Positions 1 to 7,912 of a DNA stretch of 64,000 nt are shown here, piece by piece. Position 1 is the first letter of the stretch. Each line of letters begins with the position of its first letter. A model generated the notes under the pieces. That model did not search any database, was not told the DNA's origin, and saw only the letters and a program-made list of their open reading frames with translations. The translations under genes and the position numbers were made by a program. This DNA comes from Mesorhizobium sp. B2-8-5 (GTDB lineage: Bacteria > Pseudomonadota > Alphaproteobacteria > Rhizobiales > Rhizobiaceae). Location: assembly GCF_006440675.2 (NCBI RefSeq), contig NZ_CP083951.1:4931501-4995500 (forward strand), in the 5' to 3' direction.

Positions 1-62
1 ATTCTGGATTGCGGATGCTTCGTCCAGAAGGTGACGAGCGTTTTCCTGCTGACGATTTGCAT
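1..62 (-). CDS. HigB-like toxin, N-terminal part only (cut by window edge)
   Basis: Reading leftwards from an ATG at position 62 gives MQIVSRKTLVTFWTKHPQSR before the window ends. This matches the typical start of HigB-type mRNA interferases (RelE superfamily), which begin with a short beta strand, then an RK and an aromatic-xx-HP motif. HigB toxins cleave ribosome-bound mRNA and are normally followed by the antitoxin gene higA, which would lie outside the window. The tandem palindromes just upstream (78-121) look like the autoregulatory operator expected for such a locus. Only 20 residues are visible, so the family call is tentative. Confidence 0.5.
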   Translation of the reverse strand, partial: MQIVSRKTLVTFWTKHPQSR

Positions 63-77
63 GCACCCATATAGCCA

Positions 78-121
78 TTTCCCAAACTGGGAACAAAGGG
101 TACTTACCCAAATTGGGAAAT
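78..121 (-). promoter_or_regulatory. Tandem CCCAA/TTGGG palindromes upstream of the HigB-like gene
   Basis: Two related palindromes lie one after the other: TTCCCAAACTGGGAA and CCCAAATTGGG with flanking TA-rich bases. On the minus strand they precede a TATATG hexamer about 9 bases before the toxin ATG, so they overlap the likely core promoter. Paired operators of this kind are usual for toxin-antitoxin autoregulation. The link is inferred from position. Confidence 0.55.
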
Positions 122-140
122 ATCCATCTCATCGACGCGC

Positions 141-848
141 TCACCACGGCAGCGGCTTGCCGTCGCGAAAAAAGCCGCCGGTCGGGCCGTCGTCGGGCAA
201 GGTCGCGGCCCAGACGATCCCGGCCGCTCCCTGCGCCACCGGGCGTCCGCCGGGACCGCCCATGTCGGTGGCGACCCAGCCGGGGCAGATCGAGTTGACC
301 AGCACGCCCGCGCCGCGCAGCTCCGCGGCCAGGATGCGGGTCAGCGCGTTGAGCGTCGCCTTGCTGGTCGAATAGGCCGGGGCGCCGGCGCCCATCGAAG
401 CGAGCGAGCCGCCTTCCGACGAGACGTTGACCAGCCGGCCATGACCGGAGGCACCGAGCAGCGGCGCGAAGGCGGCAGCGACGCGCCAGGCGCCGAAGAC
501 ATTGGTCTCGAAGGCCTCGCGGATCACCGTCCAGTCGGGCTTGAGCGATCGCGCCGAAGGGTCGTAATGGATGGCGGCATTGTTGACCAAAACGTCGAGC
601 TGGCCGAAGCGGCGCTCGACCTCGGCCGCGGCGCGCGCGGCCGCCTCGGGCGCGGCGACATCCAGCGCGATGGCTTCGACCTTGCCGCCAAGCCGCTTCG
701 CCGCCGCCTCGCCCTTGGCAAGATCGCGCGCGCCGATCAGCACGGTGAAGCCGAGTTCGGCGAGTTGGTGCGCCGTTTCCAGGCCGATGCCCCGATTGCC
801 GCCGGTGACGAGCGCCACCTTGCCGGAATGATCTGTGTGGCCGGTCAT
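141..848 (-). CDS. SDR family NAD(P)-dependent oxidoreductase
   Basis: A 235-residue classical short-chain dehydrogenase/reductase. The N-terminal Rossmann motif GGNRGIG lies near residue 15, followed by NNAA and the catalytic YSTSK. It should reduce a carbonyl or oxidise an alcohol with NAD(P)H in the cytoplasm; substrate unknown. The ATG at 848 is preferred over the one at 884 because AAGGAG sits 9 bases upstream of it and the conserved fold starts directly after. It is monocistronic here. The C-terminal segment, DGPTGGFFRDGKPLPW, resembles carbonyl-reductase-like SDRs in which Gly-Gly-Phe-Phe closes the active site. Confidence 0.85.
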   Translation of the reverse strand: MTGHTDHSGKVALVTGGNRGIGLETAHQLAELGFTVLIGARDLAKGEAAAKRLGGKVEAIALDVAAPEAAARAAAEVERRFGQLDVLVNNAAIHYDPSARSLKPDWTVIREAFETNVFGAWRVAAAFAPLLGASGHGRLVNVSSEGGSLASMGAGAPAYSTSKATLNALTRILAAELRGAGVLVNSICPGWVATDMGGPGGRPVAQGAAGIVWAATLPDDGPTGGFFRDGKPLPW

Positions 849-1212
849 TGCTTCCGCTCCTTCGGTTGTGCGTGTCGACAGCAAGATCGCATCGATCGCA
901 CCGATTGATTAGAGTGAAGAGTTCGCAATCATTATGCGATTCAGTTCATGAGTGACGGGCAATTCCGAACCCCAGCAATATTCACCGCTGCCGAGGAACG
1001 CTATCGCATCTGAAAGCGCACCCTCGCGGGTCGCTACGCGGTCACCTTTGCCCAATGCACGAGGGCGACGACGCGCCGGACACAATCCAGAAACAAGATT
1101 CAACAGTCGGGAAAAACTCGCGAAAAGAGCGCCTGCCATAAGCGGCACCGGAGCAGCCGATGATTTGCGGCGCGCGACACAGGACATTGTTCTTAACCAA
1201 GGAATGCCGATT
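849..1212. other. Divergent intergenic region between SDR and His-rich peptide genes
   Basis: This 364-base stretch separates two divergently transcribed genes and must hold both promoters. I see no coding potential that looks real and no strong operator palindrome. The only clear signal is AAGGAA at 1199-1204, the ribosome binding site for the gene starting at 1213. Confidence 0.5.
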
Positions 1213-1521
1213 ATGAAAAAGACCGTTCTTTCCGCACTCGGCCTTGCCGTCGCGCTCGCTTTCGCGGTGCCGGCGCTGGGCACCACCGAAGCCAACGCCG
1301 CCGCGACGACCACCGCGACCACGACGACGACTGCTCCGGCCGCGACCACCGAGACGGCCAAGCCCGCCGCCAAGGCCGAGCACAAGAAGCATCATCGCAA
1401 GCATCACCGTCATCATGCCCGCAAGCATCATCACGTGAAGAAGCACTCCAAGCATCACGCCAAGAAGCATCACGTGCGCAAGCACCATGTAAAGAAGCAT
1501 GTTGCGAAGAAGGCCGCATAA
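1213..1521 (+). CDS. Exported histidine/lysine-rich low-complexity protein
   Basis: A 102-residue protein. Residues 1-29 form a clear Sec signal peptide (MKK start, hydrophobic core, likely cleavage after EANA). Residues 30-55 are a Thr/Ala/Pro linker. The rest is built from KHH, KKH and RKHH units with about 18 histidines and many lysines. It should be periplasmic. Such a tail could bind Ni, Zn, Cu or Co, or act as a polycation; neither is shown. The start at 1213 is preferred to the ATG at 1204 because AAGGAA then has 8-base spacing and the charged MKK opens the signal peptide. A strong terminator follows at 1597. Composition is repetitive at the DNA level (AAGCATCAC units), suggesting slippage growth. 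Confidence 0.75.
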   Translation: MKKTVLSALGLAVALAFAVPALGTTEANAAATTTATTTTTAPAATTETAKPAAKAEHKKHHRKHHRHHARKHHHVKKHSKHHAKKHHVRKHHVKKHVAKKAA

Positions 1522-1550
1522 GGCCTGACGCGTTTCGAACTTCATGACCG

Positions 1551-1588
1551 GATGATCCCGGACCGCTTGTAAAGGGTTCAGGATCATC
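1551..1588. repeat. Inverted repeat GATGATCC/GGATCATC
   Basis: Arms GATGATCC (1551-1558) and GGATCATC (1581-1588) flank a 22-base loop. It is similar in style to the palindromes at 32227 and 55993 and may belong to a dispersed rhizobial intergenic repeat class. Confidence 0.5.
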
Positions 1589-1596
1589 GCTTCCCG

Positions 1597-1628
1597 AAAA
1601 CGCCGCCCTCCTTCCGGGCGGCGTTTTT
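1597..1628. terminator. Bidirectional Rho-independent terminator
   Basis: A 12-base-pair stem (AAAACGCCGCCC at 1597-1608 with GGGCGGCGTTTT at 1616-1627) has a 7-base loop, with A run on one side and T run on the other. It lies between the convergent His-rich gene and the YdeI-type gene and can stop both. Confidence 0.9.
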
Positions 1629-1636
1629 GTTTGCGT

Positions 1637-2239
1637 CTACGGCTTCTTCTTCTGCGGGTGGATCGCCTCGCCGCGCTTCAGCATCGCCACCAGATCGGCG
1701 ATCTTCTTCTTGCGGCCCGCCTCGGTCTTCATGTTGTGGGTGCGAAAAGCGAGCGCGAACCGGTTCTGCGCCGAAAGCTTCTCCAGCATTGCCCTTGCCT
1801 TCGGCTCGGCATCGATCGCGGCCTGCAGGTCGGGCGGGATGGTCATCTCCTTCGATCCGCCATAGGCGCGGTCCCAGCGGCCGTCGGCCTTGGCCGCCTC
1901 GACCTCGCGCAAGCCGTGGCTGGTCATGCGGCCCGCCTCGATCAGGCGCGCGACATTGTCGATGTTGATCTTGCTCCAGATGCTCTTCCTGCCGCGCGGG
2001 GTGTAGCGCTGCAGGAAACTCTTGTCGTCGAGCGACTTGCGCACCGCGTCGATCCAGCCGAAGCAGAGCACGACGTCGATCGCCTCCTTCGGCGTGATCG
2101 AGGCGAGACCAGACCCGACCTTGTGGACCTTGATCCAGACCTCGCTTTCGCCGGCGTGGTTGTCGGCCAGCCAGGCATAGAAGCCGTCGGCATCGGGGAA
2201 CTCGCGCACCTTGTCCGGGTCGACCTTTATCGGGGCCAT
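1637..2239 (-). CDS. YdeI/OmpD-associated family protein
   Basis: A 200-residue cytoplasmic protein. An N-terminal domain carries GFYAWLADNHAGESEVWIKV and CFGWIDAVRK, and a C-terminal part carries the AAIDAEPKARAMLEKLS region and a Lys-rich end, the pattern of the YdeI/OmpD-associated family. Its molecular role is not established; relatives have been linked to envelope or peptide resistance. The ATG at 2239 is chosen over the in-frame GTG six bases upstream because a purine-rich ACGAGG precedes it at usable distance. It is a single gene ending at a shared terminator. Confidence 0.75.
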   Translation of the reverse strand: MAPIKVDPDKVREFPDADGFYAWLADNHAGESEVWIKVHKVGSGLASITPKEAIDVVLCFGWIDAVRKSLDDKSFLQRYTPRGRKSIWSKINIDNVARLIEAGRMTSHGLREVEAAKADGRWDRAYGGSKEMTIPPDLQAAIDAEPKARAMLEKLSAQNRFALAFRTHNMKTEAGRKKKIADLVAMLKRGEAIHPQKKKP

Positions 2240-2388
2240 CGTCACCTCGTCTTTCGTCGCTACCAGTGTGGACGATTCCGCAGCGGTTGTAGCGCCGGCT
2301 GGTGCCAGTTTCTGTCAGCAGGCGCCAAACGGCTTGATCCAACGGGCTCCTCATTTGCGAATTGAAGCGACGACCGCCGGGCCGAAGG

Positions 2389-3111
2389 CTACAGAATTTT
2401 CGCCAGAAAGCTCTTTGTGCGGTTCCTCTGCGGATCCGAGAAAAGCGCTTTCGGCGCTCCCTCCTCGACGATCATGCCGTCATCCATGAAGATCACACGG
2501 TGCCCGACCTCCCGGGCAAAACCCATCTCATGGGTGACCACGACCATCGTCATGCCCTCAACGGCGAGGGTCTTCATGACCTGAAGCACCTCGCCCACCA
2601 TTTCGGGATCGAGCGCGGAGGTCGGCTCGTCGAAGAGCATGACGTTCGGTCCCATCGCCAGCGAGCGCGCGATTGCCACGCGCTGCTGCTGGCCGCCGGA
2701 CAGCTCGTCCGGATAATTCGCTTCCTTGCCGACGAGACCGACCTTGGCCAGCAATTCGCGCGCGACCCTGTTGGCCTCCTCGGTCGGGATCTTCTTGACC
2801 TTGCGCGGCCCGATCGTGACATTCTCCAGAATGGTCAGGTGCTTGAACAGGTTGAACTGCTGAAACACCATGCCGACATGCTGACGTAGTTGGTGGATGT
2901 TTGTCTTCGGGTCGGTCAGCATCATGCCGGCGATTTCGATCTCGCCGCTGGTTGCTGCCTCCAAGCCGTTCAGGCAGCGCAGAAAAGTGCTCTTGCCGCT
3001 TCCCGAGGGACCGATGACGACGACGACCTCCTTTTCCTCCACATGAGTGGTTATCCCCTTGAGGATCTCGTTGTGGCCAAAGGACTTGTGAAGGTCCTTA
3101 ACGTTTATCAA
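2389..3111 (-). CDS. Polar amino-acid ABC transporter, ATP-binding subunit (GlnQ/HisP type)
   Basis: A 240-residue ATPase that energises uptake of a polar amino acid. It has Walker [10 protein letters not shown] near residue 33, the signature [15 protein letters not shown], Walker [15 protein letters not shown] and the switch histidine in [10 protein letters not shown]. The length is normal for the family. No ATG fits; a TTG at 3111 lies 7 bases after GGAGG and starts the conserved [12 protein letters not shown], so it is taken as the start. The gene overlaps the permease by 14 bases, implying translational coupling in a binding protein-permease-ATPase operon. Confidence 0.9.
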   Translation of the reverse strand: MINVKDLHKSFGHNEILKGITTHVEEKEVVVVIGPSGSGKSTFLRCLNGLEAATSGEIEIAGMMLTDPKTNIHQLRQHVGMVFQQFNLFKHLTILENVTIGPRKVKKIPTEEANRVARELLAKVGLVGKEANYPDELSGGQQQRVAIARSLAMGPNVMLFDEPTSALDPEMVGEVLQVMKTLAVEGMTMVVVTHEMGFAREVGHRVIFMDDGMIVEEGAPKALFSDPQRNRTKSFLAKIL

Positions 3112-3766
3112 CTTGAAGCCTCCTCTCCAGGTAGGACGAGAACTTCGACAGCGAGAAGATGAGGACGAAATAGAGGGCGGCAATCAGCCCCCAGATCGCA
3201 AAGGACGCAAAGGTCTCGGCAATCACGATCTCGCCCTTGTAGACCAGCTCGGCGATGCCGACCGGCGCCAGCAGCGAGGTATCCTTGATCGTCTGGGCAG
3301 CCTGGTTGACCAGCGGCGGGATCATCCGCTTGAACGCCTGGGGCAGAACGATATAGCGCATCGTCTGAAAGCCGTTCATGGCAATTGACTGCGCCGCCTC
3401 CTTCTGGCCCCGGTCGACGCCGAGAATGCCCGCGCGGATGATCTCGGTGACATAGGCGCCCTCGTTCAGGCTGAGCGTGAAGGCGGCGGCGAGGATGGGA
3501 TAAGTCAGCTGTCCGAACCACTGGTTGACGGGCAGGATCGCCGGCAATCCAAGCACGATGAAGAAGAGTTGCACCAGCAGCGGCGTGGACCGGAAGATCT
3601 CGACATAGCCGGTGGCGATCCAGCGCAGGGGCGCAACAGTCGACAAGCGCATCAGCGCCGCGCACAGGCCGATCACCACCATCAGGATGATGGCGACGAT
3701 CGAATACTGGATGGTAAGCCGCAGGCCATCGAGGATGACGGGTAGGTTTTGCCAGATGGGGCCCAT
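3098..3766 (-). CDS. Amino-acid ABC transporter permease (GlnP/HisMQ type)
   Basis: A 222-residue inner-membrane protein with about five transmembrane helices, the usual size for this class. It has the N-terminal [14 protein letters not shown] segment, the [14 protein letters not shown] motif and the EAA loop [23 protein letters not shown] that docks on the ATPase. It forms the pore, probably as a homodimer because only one permease gene is present. It lies between the binding-protein and ATPase genes in one operon. Confidence 0.9.
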   Translation of the reverse strand: MGPIWQNLPVILDGLRLTIQYSIVAIILMVVIGLCAALMRLSTVAPLRWIATGYVEIFRSTPLLVQLFFIVLGLPAILPVNQWFGQLTYPILAAAFTLSLNEGAYVTEIIRAGILGVDRGQKEAAQSIAMNGFQTMRYIVLPQAFKRMIPPLVNQAAQTIKDTSLLAPVGIAELVYKGEIVIAETFASFAIWGLIAALYFVLIFSLSKFSSYLERRLQVDKR

Positions 3767-3894
3767 AAACCGTGCCTTGGATCGCTATTCCCGCCCGCTT
3801 CGTCAGAAGACACGCATGGCACGGCTGGCGCCATGCGCGTCGACTTGCCGGAGGAACGCTGAAGGGATCTGCCGTTTGGATGATCCGAACGGCC

Positions 3895-4710
3895 TCAGCC
3901 CGAAATCGCGATGGAAGCCGGTTTCTGAACCTCGTTGACGACACCACTGGTATCGCCTCCGAAATATTTTTCGAAAAGCTTCTGGTATTCGCCGCTCTGC
4001 TTGATCTTGGCGAGGCCGGCATTGATCTTCTCGACAAGCTCCGGCTTTTGCTTGCTGATGGCGATGCCGTAATATTCGCCAGTCAGCAGCGGGCCTACGG
4101 TCTCGACGTTGTCGTGGCCGGCCTTGAAGTTGACGTTGACAGGATTGTCGAAGATGACCGCGTCGGCCCCGCCGGTTTCGAGCGCCTGATAGGCTGCATC
4201 GATGCTCTGGAACTGCTTCACATAATCCGGCGCGAAGCCATGACCGGTCAGGTAGTCGACCGACGAGGTTGCCTTCTTGGTCGCGACCACGTGGCCCTTG
4301 AGATCGTCGAAGCCCTTGATGCCGGAGTCTTTCTTCACCAGCACCGAAAGGCCGGATTTGTAATAGGCGTCGCTGAAATCGACGTTCTGCATGCGGCTGG
4401 TCTTGATCGTTATTCCGGCAACCGCGGCGTCGATCGAGCCGGCCTGCAGACTCGGGATGATCCCGTTGAACGGCAGTGTTTTCAGGCTGACCGTCATGTC
4501 CTCGGCCTTGGCGATCGCCTTGATCATGTCGATGTCGAAGCCCGTGACTTCGCCATTCGTCTCGGTCTCGAATGGCGGGAAGGTCGTGTCGGCACCGACC
4601 ACGATGTCGGTTGCCGCGCTCTGCGCGGCCGCCATGGGCGTTGCGCCGAATGAAAATACGAGGCCGGAAACCAACGACGTTGCCAGCATGATAAGCGACT
4701 TGTTGTTCAC
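3895..4710 (-). CDS. Periplasmic amino-acid-binding protein of the ABC transporter
   Basis: A 271-residue solute-binding protein of family 3. After a signal peptide (about residues 1-27, ending MAAAQS) come the family motifs FPPFE, GEVTGFDIDMIKAIA, AVAGITIKTSRMQNVDFSDAYY and a C-terminal SGEYQKLFEKYFG. The lack of a lipobox fits a soluble periplasmic receptor. The GTG at 4710 is chosen because AGGAG lies 7 bases before it and the signal peptide begins there; the longer upstream reading is Arg-rich and unconvincing. It is first in the operon. The amino acid bound cannot be read from sequence. Confidence 0.88.
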   Translation of the reverse strand: MNNKSLIMLATSLVSGLVFSFGATPMAAAQSAATDIVVGADTTFPPFETETNGEVTGFDIDMIKAIAKAEDMTVSLKTLPFNGIIPSLQAGSIDAAVAGITIKTSRMQNVDFSDAYYKSGLSVLVKKDSGIKGFDDLKGHVVATKKATSSVDYLTGHGFAPDYVKQFQSIDAAYQALETGGADAVIFDNPVNVNFKAGHDNVETVGPLLTGEYYGIAISKQKPELVEKINAGLAKIKQSGEYQKLFEKYFGGDTSGVVNEVQKPASIAISG

Positions 4711-4829
4711 AGATATCTCCTTTCGGCGGGCATTCGTCTGCTGAAGGCGTCGACGATCAGGAGTGGTGCGCAATGCATGAACTCGGAGCCCGTACCGTGC
4801 ATCTGGATCGGGCCGCGCCCAAGTCAAGG

Positions 4830-4965
4830 TTGCCGCGGTTGCGGTTCCTCAGGAAGAGCCGCGGCCGGCGGATTTCATGCGCGGCCAGGTCTCGCGACCG
4901 GTTATGCCAAAGCCTGCGGTAGAAGTGGGGCGAGCGCGTCGACCCCCGCCATCGGAGCTTCCTAT
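4830..4965 (-). pseudogene. Decayed duplicate of the 3' end of the HtrA-like gene at 6666-7568
   Basis: The bases at about 4840-4903 match the 3' end of the gene at 6666 closely: both share GCCAGGTCTCGCGACCG and flanking GGCGGATTT, in the same orientation. After a gap of about 45 bases, 4904-4965 again resembles the intact gene (TGCCA..., GTAGAA, GTCGAC). There is no intact frame. It fills the 326-base gap between the ABC operon and the SDR gene and, with the intact copy, brackets the SDR-LysR pair as direct repeats. Confidence 0.7.
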
Positions 4966-5036
4966 GGCACCATCGGATTCTTCCGTTTCCGCTTCGCGCA
5001 GCGGCCTGCCAAACCCTGTCCAGGCAAAGGAAAGGC

Positions 5037-5765
5037 ATGGACATGGACAAGCAGAGAATCCTGATCGTCGGCGGCAGCTCGGGCATGGGGCTGGCGCTCG
5101 CCAAGCGCTGTCTCGAGGAAGGAGCCGGCGTCATCATCGCCGGGCGCGGGCAAGCGAAGCTGAGCGCGGCGCGGGAAGAACTCGGCCAGCCGGGCACGCT
5201 CGAGACAGCCGTGGTCGATATAAGCCGCGAGGACGGGGTCGCAGCGCTTTTCGAGCGCATCGGCAGGCTCGACCATATCGTCAGCACCGCCGCCGCCATC
5301 GAAGGCGCCTACCGGCTGTTGCCGGAGATCGAGCTTTCGGCCGCGCAGCGGGTGGTCGAAAGCAAATTTTACGGGCCGCTGCTTCTCGCCAAGCATGGCG
5401 CGCCGAAGCTGCCGCCGACAGGTTCGCTCACCTTCGTCTCCGGCATCGCGGCCTATCGGCCGGCGGCTCGCGGCTCGGTGGTCGCAGCCGTCAACGCGGC
5501 GCTGGAAGGGCTGGTAAGAGCGCTGGCTGTGGAACTCGCGCCGATCCGCGTCAACGCCGTGTCGCCCGGCTGGATCGATACGCCGATATGGGAGTTTGTC
5601 GCGGGCGACAGGAAGGCGCAGACGCTGGCCACCATGGCGGAGCGATTACCCGTGGGGCGGGTCGGAAGGCCGGAGGACATCGCCGACGCAATCCGCTTCC
5701 TGATCGGCAATGGCTTTACGACGGGAGAGACGCTGCATGTCGAGGGCGGGCACCGGCTGGTTTGA
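5037..5765 (+). CDS. SDR-fold protein with degenerate active site
   Basis: A 242-residue Rossmann protein of SDR type. The nucleotide motif is GGSSGMG (about residues 12-18) and the C-terminal GxxxxxxxxxxxxGG region (GRVGRPEDIADAIRFL then HVEGGHRLV) is intact. The usual catalytic Tyr-x-x-x-Lys is absent: where YxxxK is expected the protein reads GSVVAAVNA. The NNAG position is also altered (STAAA). It therefore probably binds NAD(P) but uses different chemistry or is a regulator. GGAAAGG precedes the ATG. Its 3' end overlaps the convergent LysR gene by 50 bases. Confidence 0.8.
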   Translation: MDMDKQRILIVGGSSGMGLALAKRCLEEGAGVIIAGRGQAKLSAAREELGQPGTLETAVVDISREDGVAALFERIGRLDHIVSTAAAIEGAYRLLPEIELSAAQRVVESKFYGPLLLAKHGAPKLPPTGSLTFVSGIAAYRPAARGSVVAAVNAALEGLVRALAVELAPIRVNAVSPGWIDTPIWEFVAGDRKAQTLATMAERLPVGRVGRPEDIADAIRFLIGNGFTTGETLHVEGGHRLV

Positions 5766-6657
5766 CCGGGACGAAGCCCTCCCCTAGAGCGGTCAGCAAC
5801 GCTTTCAACGCCGGCGGCTGGACGCGGCGGCGGCGCCAGATCATCACCACGTCCGCCGAGCGGACCGAGCCGGGCCAGGCGAGCTCGGCCACCTCGCCGC
5901 GATCAATCGCGGCGACGACAGCCAGCCGCGGCACAAGGCCAAAGCCGGCGCCGGCCGCCACCAGCCCGGCTATGGCGTCGATGCTGCCGGCTTCGGCGGC
6001 CAGCCTTGGCTTGCCAAGACCTGCCTCGGCAAACGCCTTGTCGACCATGGCGCGGTAGACGCAGCCGGTCTCGGTGGCGACGAAAGGCTTTTCGGCCAGC
6101 GCCGCCAGATCGACATCCGCACGGTTGTCGCCCGGAGGCGCGATCAGCGCCAGCGGCTCGACCGCAACGGCGCGTCTGGCAAGGCGCCGGTCCGGCTCAC
6201 CAGCATCGGGTCGCTCGAAGCAGAAAGCGACGTCGATCTCGCCGTCACCCAGCCGGCGCAGCAACTCGCCGCTGCCGGCGATCCGGAGCTTGATATCGAT
6301 GCCGGGATGGTCGGCGCGGAAACCAGCAAGCCATGGCGCCAGCCTTGCCGCGGCGATCGTCTCCAGCGCGCCGATCGACAGGCTGCCGGCCGCCTCGGCG
6401 CTGGTGGCATCGATGGCGGCGCGGGCGTCGTCGGCAAGCGCCAGCAGGTCCTCGGCATAGGGTTTCAGCGTTTCGCCCGCCGGCGTCAGTTCCAGCCCCT
6501 GTCGCGAACGGGTGAAGAGGCTGGCGCCAAGCTCGGCCTCCAGCGCCTGGATCTGGTCGCTGACGCTCGACTGGGCGAGATGGAGCTCCTGCGCCGCGCG
6601 CGTGACGTTGCGCGTTCGCGCGACCGCCAGAAAGGACCTCAGCAGCCGGGGATGCAT
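5716..6657 (-). CDS. LysR family transcriptional regulator
   Basis: A 313-residue regulator. The N-terminal winged helix-turn-helix (residues 1-60; FLAVARTRNVTRAAQELHLA, QSSVSDQIQALE) is followed by a periplasmic-binding-protein-like effector domain with SIGALETIAAARLAPWL and FVATETGCVYRAMVD. The start at 6657 is set by the LysR domain beginning MHPRLLRSFL; the longer frame to 6945 is out-of-family sequence antisense or downstream of the HtrA-like gene. It converges on, and overlaps, the degenerate SDR gene, so the two are probably a functional pair though not divergently arranged. Confidence 0.88.
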   Translation of the reverse strand: MHPRLLRSFLAVARTRNVTRAAQELHLAQSSVSDQIQALEAELGASLFTRSRQGLELTPAGETLKPYAEDLLALADDARAAIDATSAEAAGSLSIGALETIAAARLAPWLAGFRADHPGIDIKLRIAGSGELLRRLGDGEIDVAFCFERPDAGEPDRRLARRAVAVEPLALIAPPGDNRADVDLAALAEKPFVATETGCVYRAMVDKAFAEAGLGKPRLAAEAGSIDAIAGLVAAGAGFGLVPRLAVVAAIDRGEVAELAWPGSVRSADVVMIWRRRRVQPPALKALLTALGEGFVPVKPAGARPRHAASLPS

Positions 6658-6665
6658 CGGCGCTT

Positions 6666-7568
6666 CTACTGCAACTGCGGTTTCTTCAGGAAGGAATTGC
6701 GGTCGGCGGATTTGACGCGCAGCCAGGTCTCGCGACCGTCGCGCACGACGCGCAGCGGAATCTCCGCGCCGGCCGGGTTCTGCCAGAGTTTTCTGTAGAA
6801 ATCGGCCAGACCGTCGACTTCGCCGTCGCGCACGTCGGAGATGATATCGCCCTGGCGCAGGCCGGCCTGGGCGGCCGGGCCACCTTCGGCCACGCTCATC
6901 ACCACCACCATGCCGTTCGACTCGGCCGAGAAGGCGCCAAGCCACGGACGCGGCGCCTTGGCCGCCTGGCCGCGCTTGATGAGATCGTCCAGAATCGGCG
7001 TCAGAAGATCGATCGGCACGACCATGTTGATGTCGGCCACCTCGCCGGCGCGGCTCATCTGCAGGCGCAGCGATCCGACGCCTAGCAGCTTGCCGTCGCG
7101 ATCGAACAGCGCGGCCCCGCCCCAGGATGGGTGGGCGGGCGCAATGAAGATCGCCTCGTCGATCAGATACTCCCAGTAGCCGGCGAATTCCTGCTTGGTG
7201 ACGATGTGAGCGTCGACCTGCTGGCCGATGCCGTCGGCGAGCGTCACGGCATCGCCGACATTGGTCTTCCTGGCATTGCCGAACTGCACAGCCGGAAGGT
7301 TGAGCGGCGACAGCGCCTGAACAAGGCCGAAGCCGGTTTCCTGGTCATAGGCAAGCGCGTGCGCGGCGACCACGCGGCCGTCCTGGTCGGTCAGCCACAC
7401 CTCCTCGGCCTCGGTGATGAGATAGCCGATGGTGAGCACCAGGCCATTGTCGCGGATCACCACGCCGCTGCCTTCGCGGCGCGTGCCCAGCGCATTGGCG
7501 GTGAAAGCGTCGTCCGGCACCGTGGCGCGCACGGCAACGACGGAGCGCGAAATTTTCTCGATGGTCAT
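6666..7568 (-). CDS. HtrA/DegP-like pseudoprotease with PDZ domain
   Basis: About 300 residues: a trypsin-like domain (1-190) and one PDZ domain (about 205-290; QAGLRQGDIISDVRDGEVDGLADFY). The fold markers GSGVVI, GLVLTIGYLI and the GG of the oxyanion loop are present, but all three catalytic residues look lost: the His position is in TIGYLI, the Asp position in DQETGFGLV and the Ser motif GNSGGP reads PSWGGAA. There is no obvious signal peptide. It is probably a non-catalytic scaffold or chaperone. An ATG at 7568 preceded by AGGA is used; an ATG at 7583 is possible. Confidence 0.75.
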   Translation of the reverse strand: MTIEKISRSVVAVRATVPDDAFTANALGTRREGSGVVIRDNGLVLTIGYLITEAEEVWLTDQDGRVVAAHALAYDQETGFGLVQALSPLNLPAVQFGNARKTNVGDAVTLADGIGQQVDAHIVTKQEFAGYWEYLIDEAIFIAPAHPSWGGAALFDRDGKLLGVGSLRLQMSRAGEVADINMVVPIDLLTPILDDLIKRGQAAKAPRPWLGAFSAESNGMVVVMSVAEGGPAAQAGLRQGDIISDVRDGEVDGLADFYRKLWQNPAGAEIPLRVVRDGRETWLRVKSADRNSFLKKPQLQ

Positions 7569-7636
7569 CGATCCATCCTGCATTGCGGGGTCTCTGCTTA
7601 TAAGTATGGCCGAAGGAGCGCGGCGCAAGGGCGGAT

Positions 7637-7786
7637 TTCCCCCTTGCCTCCTTGTGGGAGAGGGTTTCGCCGAAGGCGACTGATGAGGGGACTCCAGGGA
7701 GCACAGACGCCTCACTCCGCTGGAACACTTAATTCGTCTCGGCGTCGCGCGCCGATCCACCTTCTCCCACAAGGAGAGAAGGGAAA
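7637..7786. repeat. Intergenic palindromic repeat (family 1)
   Basis: Lies in the 344-base gap 7569-7912. One arm reads CTCCTTGTGGGAGAGG followed by TTTCGCCGAAGGCGACTGATGAGG, the other CACCTTCTCCCACAAGGAG. The arms can fold into a long hairpin. Core motifs (CTCCCAC-AAGGAG, GCCGAAGG) recur at many other intergenic sites in the window. Confidence 0.75.
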
Positions 7787-7912
7787 GGCACTGGCACAAG
7801 CGCTAGTTCAACGAAGATTGAACTTTTTTCTTTGACGCGCGCGGAACCGCACCTAAGTCTAGCAGCATCCGCGGCGGACTTCCCGCCGCTTACGAAACAC
7901 AGGGCCGCCAAC

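Noticed and set aside
909..1587. Long minus-strand frames over the His-rich gene
   Set aside because: Shadow frames from the repetitive CAT/CAC and GAC codons; no domains and no start signals.
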